Below, piece by piece: positions 5,984 through 11,834 of a stretch of DNA of 12,523 nt. A program made the position numbers and the translations under genes. This DNA is from Synergistaceae bacterium (GTDB lineage Bacteria > Synergistota > Synergistia > Synergistales > Synergistaceae), in NCBI GenBank assembly GCA_031274465.1, contig JAISQC010000193.1, forward strand, positions 1 through 12,523. Reading direction: 5' to 3'. The stretch's first letter is position 1. Every line of letters begins with the position of its first letter. A model generated the notes under the pieces. That model was not told where the DNA came from, made no database searches, and was given only the letters and a program-made list of their open reading frames with translations.

Positions 5984-7714
5984 ATGAAAAAAATGAAGGG
6001 TTTGTGCGGGTCGCCAGGTTACGGCATCGGGACGGCCGTGATATGGAAAAACACCACGACAAAACCGCCAAGGTATGCGGTTGATGACAGAGCTACGGAG
6101 GAGACCAGGCTAAAGCGCGCGCGGGAGGCGTGTGACGCGCGCCTTTGCGAGCTGGAGGAGAAAACCGCCGCCGAGGTGGGGGAGGCCGAAGCAGAAATAT
6201 TCAGCGCCCACAGAATGATCCTGAGCGACGAGACATTCTTTGAAAACGCGCTCGCCAGGGTGGAACCCGAACGCTTGAACATCGAATACCTGATTTACGA
6301 CGAATGCCGGAAGGTGGTTGCCACATTCGCCGAATTGGATGACGCTTATTTAAAAGAGCGAGCTGCGGACATAGAAAACGTCTGCAACGATGTCATCCGC
6401 CGGCTGTTGGGCGAGAGCGCGCCTTCTGCGCCCAACGCCGGGACGGATGTGGAAGACGTGATCCTGGTGGCTGGCAACTTGACCCCGGAGGAAACTGTAA
6501 GGATGGACAAGACAAAGCTGCGCGGGTTTGTCACCGAAAAAGGCGGCATTACATCTCACGCCGTGATTTTGGCGAAAGCGATGGGCCTGCCCGCGATAGT
6601 CGGACTGCCTGGCGCCCTCGAAAATGTTGCGCCACAGGACAAGGTGCTGATCGACGGCTTCACGGGGGAAGTCATAATCCAACCCGACGAGGAAGCATAT
6701 AAAGCTTTCCTTGGAAAATACGAGAAATGGAAAAAACTGGAGAGCCAATACGAACTGGCGTCATGCCTACATTCCGAAACGAGGGACGGGTTCCATGTAG
6801 ACGTCGATGTGAATGTAGGCGACGCTTGGAGCATAAGGGATTTCGACGCGAAGAAATGCGACGGCATTGGGCTTTTTCGCACTGAGTTTATCTATATGGG
6901 CGTTTCCGATTACCCAGGTGAAGACGTGCAATACGAAATATACAAAGACATCGCTTCCCGCGCTTCCGGCAAAGAAGTGATAATTCGGACGCTCGATGTT
7001 GGCGGCGACAAGCAGTTGGAATATATGGGCTTGCGCAAGGAAAGCAACCCGTTTCTGGGCTGCCGCGCCATTAGGCTTTGCCTTGCTCGCCCCGACATTT
7101 TCAACACCCAGCTCAGGGCGATATTGCGAGCGTCGTCCCACGGCAACGTAAAGGTCATGTTCCCGATGATAGCCAACCTCGAAGAAGTCCGCCTCGCGAA
7201 AGAGTGCCTTGAAAAGGCAAAGCGTTCGCTCAGGGAGGAAGGCGCTGTCTTTGACGAAAATATTCCAGTCGGGATCATGGTGGAGACGCCGGCCGCCGTT
7301 TTCATTTCAGATCAATTGGCCCAAGCCGTGGATTTTTTCAGCGTCGGATCGAACGATTTGATACAGTATATCACTGCGGCGGACAGAATGAACGAGTCCG
7401 TGCAACACCTTTACGATAGCTGCAATTTGTCCGTGCTGCGCTCCATGCGCGAGGTGTCGAGAAGTGCTGCGGCTTGCGGCATCCCTTGGGGGATATGCGG
7501 GGAGGTCGCATCCGAGGAGCGGCTTGTGCCATTGTGGGTGGCGCTTGGAGTTTCTGAGCTGAGCGTAGCTCCGTCGCAAGTTGGGAAGATAAAGCAGCTC
7601 GTTAGGCGCATGGACAGGAAAACGCTGGAACCTGAAATGGAGCGCATACTCGATATGGACTCCATCGCGGGAGCGCGAGACGCGCTGGATGCTATATTGG
7701 AAAATCTGCCATAG
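5984..7714 (+). CDS. ptsI: PTS Enzyme I (phosphoenolpyruvate-protein phosphotransferase)
   Basis: Cytoplasmic enzyme that autophosphorylates with PEP and passes the phosphate to HPr. Its 576 residues match the usual length (about 570-575). The order is complete: an N-terminal HPr-binding and phosphohistidine region (MKGLCGSPGYGIGTAV at the start), His192 in GGITSHAVILAKAMGLPAIVG, then the PEP-binding barrel with GIGLFRTEFIYM, IRTLDVGGDK, NPFLGCRAIR, GIMVETPAA, GSNDLIQY and the catalytic Cys505 in GICGE. All expected active-site motifs are present. ATG 5984 is preceded by GGGGAGGTGAG at 5968-5978. It is last in the PTS operon. Its final 23 bases overlap the end of the opposite-strand nucleotidyltransferase gene, and no T-tailed terminator hairpin is visible after it. 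A dedicated Enzyme I beside the sugar-specific genes makes the system self-contained. Confidence 0.96.
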   Translation: MKKMKGLCGSPGYGIGTAVIWKNTTTKPPRYAVDDRATEETRLKRAREACDARLCELEEKTAAEVGEAEAEIFSAHRMILSDETFFENALARVEPERLNIEYLIYDECRKVVATFAELDDAYLKERAADIENVCNDVIRRLLGESAPSAPNAGTDVEDVILVAGNLTPEETVRMDKTKLRGFVTEKGGITSHAVILAKAMGLPAIVGLPGALENVAPQDKVLIDGFTGEVIIQPDEEAYKAFLGKYEKWKKLESQYELASCLHSETRDGFHVDVDVNVGDAWSIRDFDAKKCDGIGLFRTEFIYMGVSDYPGEDVQYEIYKDIASRASGKEVIIRTLDVGGDKQLEYMGLRKESNPFLGCRAIRLCLARPDIFNTQLRAILRASSHGNVKVMFPMIANLEEVRLAKECLEKAKRSLREEGAVFDENIPVGIMVETPAAVFISDQLAQAVDFFSVGSNDLIQYITAADRMNESVQHLYDSCNLSVLRSMREVSRSAAACGIPWGICGEVASEERLVPLWVALGVSELSVAPSQVGKIKQLVRRMDRKTLEPEMERILDMDSIAGARDALDAILENLP

Positions 7715-8429
7715 GGCAGAGGTCCTCGGCGTAGCGCCTGAAATCTTCCATCCCGGCAAAAGAGCCTATTTCGTAGAATCGCTCCGTCGCTTCAAAACCG
7801 GCCAGTTGCCCGCCATTTGACAGCCGGGCGAACGTGTCGGCGATGTCGAAAGTATCGCTTTGCTCGCTGTCCAACGCTGACGCGCAGCAGCAGCTCAAGC
7901 CGTAATCGATGTATTCCATCTCAGGCGAAGGGTTTTTCTTGTCGTAGCGGATCACGCTCCCATCTGACGCTGCGTCTTTGCCCGGGGCGTAAACGACATT
8001 GCTGGTGTCCCACTGCCCTCCGTTGCGGTACACCGTCATCAGCCCGCTTTTTTCGGAGCGCAGGAAGGCTTTTTCCACGGCATTGTAATCTATCGGCAGG
8101 TAGCTGTCGCCGTACAGTATGAAAAACCTGCCGCCTAAAAGAGGGATGGCTTTTTTAATCGCCCCGCCGGTCCCGAGGGGATTTTCACCGTCGTATGAAT
8201 ATTCAACGTTCAAACCGTAGCGCCCGCCGCCGCCGACGTGCCCCTCTATCTGCCCTCCAAGAAATCCTACGCACAGCACGGCCTTTTTTATCCCGCTGGA
8301 AGCGAGGAGCTTTAATTGATAATCTATGAAAGGGCGCCCATTGATGTCGATCAGCGCCTTCGGCATTTTCTCCGTGACCGGCCTTATGCGCTTGGCCAGA
8401 CCGCCCGCGAGTATGGCTATTGGAAGCAT
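7692..8429 (-). CDS. Sugar-1-phosphate nucleotidyltransferase (HddC/RmlA-like)
   Basis: Transfers a nucleotide to a sugar-1-phosphate to make a nucleotide sugar. The 245 residues form one nucleotidyltransferase domain: the NTP-binding loop LAGGLAKRIRPVTEKMPKAL begins at residue 7 (Lys24 is the usual catalytic Lys), NPLGTGGA follows at 84-90, and the metal-binding GDS has Asp108. The short form without an extra C-terminal domain, next to a sedoheptulose-isomerase-like gene, suggests a D-glycero-D-manno-heptose-1-phosphate guanylyltransferase (HddC type). A glucose or mannose substrate is also possible. The start is ATG at 8429, reading leftward, with GGAGG on the minus strand at 8443-8439, 9 bases before it. 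The frame stays open further upstream, but that stretch spans the promoter region. The last six residues (MADFPI) and part of the preceding Pro codon lie in bases shared with ptsI, beyond where the homologous fold appears to end. Confidence 0.88.
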   Translation of the reverse strand: MLPIAILAGGLAKRIRPVTEKMPKALIDINGRPFIDYQLKLLASSGIKKAVLCVGFLGGQIEGHVGGGGRYGLNVEYSYDGENPLGTGGAIKKAIPLLGGRFFILYGDSYLPIDYNAVEKAFLRSEKSGLMTVYRNGGQWDTSNVVYAPGKDAASDGSVIRYDKKNPSPEMEYIDYGLSCCCASALDSEQSDTFDIADTFARLSNGGQLAGFEATERFYEIGSFAGMEDFRRYAEDLCPMADFPI

Positions 8430-8438
8430 CGCCAGTAT

Positions 8439-8443
8439 CCTCC
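8439..8443 (-). promoter_or_regulatory. Ribosome binding site of the nucleotidyltransferase
   Basis: GGAGG on the minus strand lies 9 bases before ATG 8429. It fixes that start over longer in-frame openings reaching 8510. Confidence 0.75.
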
Positions 8444-8487
8444 GATCAGCATTGTTGCGGCATTTTATCGCTTGGCTAGCGAATCGT

Positions 8488-8493
8488 ATTATA
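8488..8493 (-). promoter_or_regulatory. Extended -10 promoter for the nucleotidyltransferase gene
   Basis: The minus strand reads TGATATAAT: a perfect TATAAT at 8493-8488 preceded by TG and one base, the extended -10 pattern of sigma-70-type promoters. No good -35 box stands at 16-18 bases; TTGAAT at 8509-8504 is too close. It would give a leader of about 50 bases before ATG 8429. It faces away from the promoter at 8558, about 65 bases off. Confidence 0.55.
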
Positions 8494-8557
8494 TCAAAAA
8501 GAACATTCAAGCGGTTCCTTTATCGCTGGTTTGCGCTTCCGGCCGCATGGCCTGTGT

Positions 8558-8563
8558 TATAAT
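8558..8563 (+). promoter_or_regulatory. Extended -10 promoter for the glycan operon
   Basis: TGTTATAAT at 8555-8563 holds a perfect TATAAT with a TG extension. There is no clear -35 at 17 bases; TTGCGC at 8531-8536 is 21 bases away. Transcription would begin near 8570, leaving about 20 bases before the isomerase start. The identical TGTTATAAT precedes the rhodanese gene at 11781-11789, which strengthens the call. Confidence 0.7.
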
Positions 8564-8590
8564 TTTTCAACATGGTGGGGGGGATTGGCA

Positions 8591-9193
8591 TTGCAGGATT
8601 CTTACGTCAAAAAATATTTCGAACAGGTTGTCGAGATAGCGTCATCGGTGGACGAAAATCAAATAGAGCGTATGGTGGACATACTCCTGTCCGTGCGGGA
8701 ATCCGGCGGGAGGCTCTTTTTGCTGGGCGTCGGCGGAAGCGCGGGAAGCGCTTCTCACGCAGTGAACGACTTTCGCAAGATATGCGCTTTCGAGGCGTAC
8801 ACCCCGGTGGACAACGTCTCCGAGCTGACTGCCCGCACCAACGACGACGGGTGGGGGTCGGTGTTCGTCCAGTGGCTCAAGGGGTCTCGCATCCGCAAGG
8901 GCGACGGAGTTTTCGTCTTTTCGGTCGGTGGCGGCAACAGGGAGAAAAACATCAGCGTCAACATCGTTGAGGCGCTCGTCCTGGCCCGCGAAGCCGGGGC
9001 CTCGATCCTGGGGGTGGTCGGCCGGGACGGCGGGTATACCGCACAGGTAGCAGACGCGTGCATCGTGATACCGCCAATCGACCCCGAGACCATCACCCCG
9101 CTTGCCGAGGCGTTTCACGGCGTGATCTGGCATCTGCTAGTCAGCCACCCAAGGCTTAAGGCAAACGAGATGAAGTGGGAGAGCGTATTGTAA
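8591..9193 (+). CDS. SIS-domain phosphosugar isomerase (GmhA / sedoheptulose-7-phosphate isomerase-like)
   Basis: Predicted cytoplasmic sugar-phosphate isomerase, probably converting sedoheptulose 7-phosphate to a heptose 7-phosphate, the first step towards ADP- or GDP-heptose. Its 200 residues (close to GmhA's about 190) form one SIS domain. The phosphosugar-binding loop GVGGSAGSASH spans residues 46-56, where GmhA proteins usually read GNGGSA; a second loop, FSVGGGNREKNIS, follows, and AEAFHGVIWHLL near the end matches the family's C-terminal His-rich helix. The NDFRKI...ELTARTNDDGW stretch marks a GmhA-like subgroup found in polysaccharide loci. The preferred start is TTG 8591, about 7 bases after GGTGGGGGGGA; TTG 8585 is also possible, while ATG 8572 is out of frame. 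It leads the operon with gmd and manC and is divergent from the nucleotidyltransferase. The exact sugar is not proven. Confidence 0.82.
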   Translation: MQDSYVKKYFEQVVEIASSVDENQIERMVDILLSVRESGGRLFLLGVGGSAGSASHAVNDFRKICAFEAYTPVDNVSELTARTNDDGWGSVFVQWLKGSRIRKGDGVFVFSVGGGNREKNISVNIVEALVLAREAGASILGVVGRDGGYTAQVADACIVIPPIDPETITPLAEAFHGVIWHLLVSHPRLKANEMKWESVL

Positions 9194-9234
9194 AATCGCA
9201 CGCAGCGTAAATTTTGCCTATGAGGGGGAGCAAT

Positions 9235-10329
9235 ATGGGGAAAGTCGCGATAGTAACCGGCGTCACGGGCCAGGACGGAGCATACCTGTCGTCGCTGCTG
9301 CTGGGGAAGGGGTACTCCGTCCACGGCGTCAAACGCCGAAGCTCGCTGTTTAACACGGCTCGCATAGACGGGCTTTACGAGGACCTTCACTCCGATCATC
9401 CGAGGTTTTTCCTCCACTACGGCGATCTGACCGACAGCAGCAACCTCATCAGGATAATACAGGAGACTCAGCCGGACGAGATTTACAACCTCGCGGCCCA
9501 GAGCCACGTCAAAGTTTCGTTCGAAACGCCCGAGTACACCGCCAACGCCGACGGCATGGGCACGCTTCGCATACTGGAGGCGCTGCGGATCCTCGGCCTA
9601 GAGGGCTATACGCGCTTTTACCAGGCATCGACCAGCGAACTGTACGGCAAGGTCGCCGAGACGCCGCAGAGCGAAGCGACGCCGTTTTACCCGCGCAGCC
9701 CATACGCTGCGGCAAAGCTTTACGCGTACTGGATAACGGTCAACTATCGCGAGGCCTACGGCATATTCGCGTCGAACGGCATACTTTTCAACCACGAGTC
9801 GGAGCTTCGCGGCGAAACCTTCGTCACCAGAAAGATAACCAGGGCTGCCGCGAATATAGCCCGAGGCAGGCAGGACAGGCTGTGGCTGGGCAATTTGAGC
9901 GCGAAGCGCGACTGGGGCCACGCTGAGGATTACGTGGAGGCCATGTGGCTGATACTGCAGCACGACGCGCCGGATGACTTCGTGATAGCGACCGGCGAGA
10001 CGCGCTCGGTGCGCGAGTTCGCGGAGTCCGCGTTCCGGCACGTCGGCATCGATATCGAATGGCGTGGCGATGGCGTGGACGAGAAGGGCGTGGATTCGAA
10101 GACCGGGCGCGTCATCATCGAGGTAGACCCGAGATATTTCCGCCCCACGGAGGTTGAACTGCTGCAGGGAGACCCGTCGAAAGCAGAGCGCGTGCTGGGA
10201 TGGAAGCGCGCGGTTTCGTTCGACGAGCTCGTGCGCAGGATGGTCGAATACGACGTGAGGATAGTGGACAGGGATCAGTCGGTATCCGAGGCCGGTTTCG
10301 AAGTGCCGGCGGCTCTGGAGGACAGATGA
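9235..10329 (+). CDS. gmd: GDP-mannose 4,6-dehydratase
   Basis: Short-chain dehydrogenase-type enzyme that converts GDP-mannose to GDP-4-keto-6-deoxymannose, the precursor of GDP-fucose, GDP-rhamnose, perosamine and related sugars. It has 364 residues, about the usual 345-375. The NAD(P) loop TGVTGQDG gives Gly9, Gly12 and Gly15; the catalytic set is Thr133 and Glu135 (STSELYG) plus Tyr157 and Lys161 (YAAAK). VDPRYFRPTEVELLQGDPSKAERVLGW is the classical Gmd C-terminal signature. The normally strict NHESPRRGETFV reads NHESELRGETFV (Glu190-Leu191), and a GDP-heptose dehydratase role cannot be excluded given the heptose-type neighbours. The start is ATG 9235, after GAGGGGGAG at 9222-9230; in-frame TTG 9214 and ATG 9220 lie before or at that site. 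It is 41 bases after the isomerase gene and overlaps manC. Confidence 0.94.
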   Translation: MGKVAIVTGVTGQDGAYLSSLLLGKGYSVHGVKRRSSLFNTARIDGLYEDLHSDHPRFFLHYGDLTDSSNLIRIIQETQPDEIYNLAAQSHVKVSFETPEYTANADGMGTLRILEALRILGLEGYTRFYQASTSELYGKVAETPQSEATPFYPRSPYAAAKLYAYWITVNYREAYGIFASNGILFNHESELRGETFVTRKITRAAANIARGRQDRLWLGNLSAKRDWGHAEDYVEAMWLILQHDAPDDFVIATGETRSVREFAESAFRHVGIDIEWRGDGVDEKGVDSKTGRVIIEVDPRYFRPTEVELLQGDPSKAERVLGWKRAVSFDELVRRMVEYDVRIVDRDQSVSEAGFEVPAALEDR

Positions 10330-11741
10330 TGAGCCTTTACGCGATCGTGCTTGCCGGAGGCAGCGGGACGCGGCTGTGGCCCTTGTCACGGGGAGAGATG
10401 CCCAAGCAGTTTCTGGCCGTCTGCGGCAGCTCGGACACGCTTCTCCAGCAGACGATAAAGCGCCTGTTGAAACTGACCAGCCATGAGCGGCTGCGCGTGG
10501 TGGCCTCGGGCAGGTGGAAGCCGCTCATTGCCCACCAATTGTCCTGCATCGGCATGAAGGGTAATTTTCTGATAGACGAGCCAGACGCCCGCAACACCGC
10601 CCCCGCCATAGCCTTGGGGGTTGCGGGCCTTATCGACGGCGGCGCGTGCGAAGACGATGTAGTGCTGGTCTGCCCCAGCGATCATATAATCGCGGATGAG
10701 GGCGAGTTCTCCCGCGCAGTCGGCATCGCTGAAAAAGCCACGGCGGGGGGGAGCATCGTGACCTTTGGGATAAAGCCGACCTCGCCCGATACCGGCTTCG
10801 GCTACATAAAGGCCGCAGGGTCGGGAGACGAGTGGCTCGACGTCGATTCGTTCGTCGAAAAGCCGGACGAGCAGACCGCGCGAGGCTATCTCGAGTCCGG
10901 AAATTACTATTGGAACGGAGGCATCTTCTGTTTCAGGGTGCGCGACATCATAGCGGCGTTCCGCGATTATTTTCCCGAGTGCGCCCATATATTCGACGCC
11001 CCGCCCGAGGACAGGGCGAGGTGCTTCATGTCGTCCCCGTCCGAATCGATGGACTACGCGGTCATGGAGAAGGCGCGCAACATCGTATGCGTGCCGCTCG
11101 ACGCCGGGTGGTCGGATGTCGGTTCGTGGGACGCGGTTTACGAGAATTCGCCCTCTGGCGAGAACGGCAACGCGACCGTCGGCAACGTGGAGCTGTACGG
11201 CGGCGCGAGTAGCCTTGTCATCGGGCACGAGAGGCTGATATGCGGAATCGACCTCGACTCGATGATAGTGGTAGACACGCCCGACGCCTTGTTCGTGGCG
11301 CCTAGGGGTTCGTCGCAAAAGCTTCGCGGCATCGTCAAGCAGTTGTCCGAGCGCCACCACGACGAGACGGTGGAGGCGCCCGAGAGCGCTCGCCCGTGGG
11401 GGACGTACCGGGTGCTCTCCAAAGGGGACCGACACAAGATCAAAAGAATTGCGGTCTCCCCCGGAGGAAGGCTGTCGCTGCAGTACCACATGCACCGTTC
11501 GGAGCACTGGGTTGTGGTGCAGGGGACGGCGAAGGTGGTGATTTACGGACACGGAGACGAATCCAAGCCGAAAGAGCGGCTGATTCACGAAGGCGAGAGC
11601 GTTTTCGTGCCCAAGGGGCATCTACACAGGCTCGAGAACCCGGGCCGCATCCATCTTGAGATAATAGAAGTTCAGATAGGCGAGTACGTCGGCGAGGACG
11701 ACATAGCCAGGGTGGAAGACGACTACAGCCGGGCCGATTGA
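10329..11741 (+). CDS. manC: Mannose-1-phosphate guanylyltransferase / mannose-6-phosphate isomerase (bifunctional)
   Basis: Makes GDP-mannose from mannose-1-phosphate and GTP, and with its C-terminal domain can interconvert fructose-6-phosphate and mannose-6-phosphate. This type II enzyme of 470 residues (family about 465-480) has the nucleotidyltransferase loop LAGGSGTRLWPLSRGEMPKQFL at residues 8-29, CPSDHII, DTGFGYIKA, SFVEKPDEQTA, YYWNGGIF and DAGWSDVGSWDA. The cupin isomerase domain begins at about residue 355 (RPWGTYRV) with LSLQYHMHRSEHWVVVQGTA, PKGHLHRLENPG and IEVQIGEYVGEDDIAR. Two adjacent ATGs (10326 and 10329) are in frame; the second lies 7 bases after GGAGG at 10317-10321, so it is preferred. 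Either overlaps the gmd stop, giving coupled translation. It supplies GDP-mannose directly to gmd. A phosphomannomutase is not in the window. Confidence 0.95.
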   Translation: MSLYAIVLAGGSGTRLWPLSRGEMPKQFLAVCGSSDTLLQQTIKRLLKLTSHERLRVVASGRWKPLIAHQLSCIGMKGNFLIDEPDARNTAPAIALGVAGLIDGGACEDDVVLVCPSDHIIADEGEFSRAVGIAEKATAGGSIVTFGIKPTSPDTGFGYIKAAGSGDEWLDVDSFVEKPDEQTARGYLESGNYYWNGGIFCFRVRDIIAAFRDYFPECAHIFDAPPEDRARCFMSSPSESMDYAVMEKARNIVCVPLDAGWSDVGSWDAVYENSPSGENGNATVGNVELYGGASSLVIGHERLICGIDLDSMIVVDTPDALFVAPRGSSQKLRGIVKQLSERHHDETVEAPESARPWGTYRVLSKGDRHKIKRIAVSPGGRLSLQYHMHRSEHWVVVQGTAKVVIYGHGDESKPKERLIHEGESVFVPKGHLHRLENPGRIHLEIIEVQIGEYVGEDDIARVEDDYSRAD

Positions 11742-11783
11742 GAAAAAAGGATAAACTTATGGCCTCTCGTCGATGTCCGGTGT

Positions 11784-11789
11784 TATAAT
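11784..11789 (+). promoter_or_regulatory. Extended -10 promoter for the rhodanese gene
   Basis: TGTTATAAT at 11781-11789, a perfect TATAAT with TG extension, lies in the 93-base gap after manC. No convincing -35 is seen at 17 bases. Transcription would begin near 11796. The same nine bases form the promoter before the isomerase gene. Confidence 0.7.
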
Positions 11790-11817
11790 GCCCCCGGATG
11801 CGTCAAAAATACATAAT

Positions 11818-11823
11818 AAGGAG
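11818..11823 (+). promoter_or_regulatory. Ribosome binding site before a start-stop pair and the rhodanese TTG start
   Basis: AAGGAG lies 4 bases before an ATG (11828) that is followed at once by TAA (11831-11833), and 11 bases before TTG 11835, the first start in the frame of the rhodanese gene. The frame of the gene is closed by TGA at 11826-11828, so TTG 11835, or TTG 11841, must be used. Confidence 0.6.
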
Positions 11824-11834
11824 TTTGATGTAAG

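Noticed and set aside
7715..7760. Possible terminator after ptsI
   Set aside because: Only a short GGCG/CGCC stem is seen near 7729-7739 with no T-run, inside the coding sequence of the opposite gene.
8572..8970. Plus-strand frame starting at ATG 8572
   Set aside because: It overlaps the SIS isomerase in another frame and gives a low-complexity Arg/Gly-rich product. The SIS motifs are in the TTG 8591 frame.
9598..10389. Minus-strand open frame opposite gmd and the start of manC
   Set aside because: It crosses two recognised genes in antisense, is Arg-rich, and has no domain or ribosome site. The high GC of this block explains its length.
10386..11621. Minus-strand open frame of 411 codons opposite manC
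   Set aside because: manC is unambiguous on the plus strand. The antisense product is Arg/His/Val-rich, as expected from GC-rich shadow frames, with no recognisable motif.
11742..11834. Terminator after manC
   Set aside because: The gap has an A-rich stretch and a promoter, but I see no GC-rich hairpin with a T-run.
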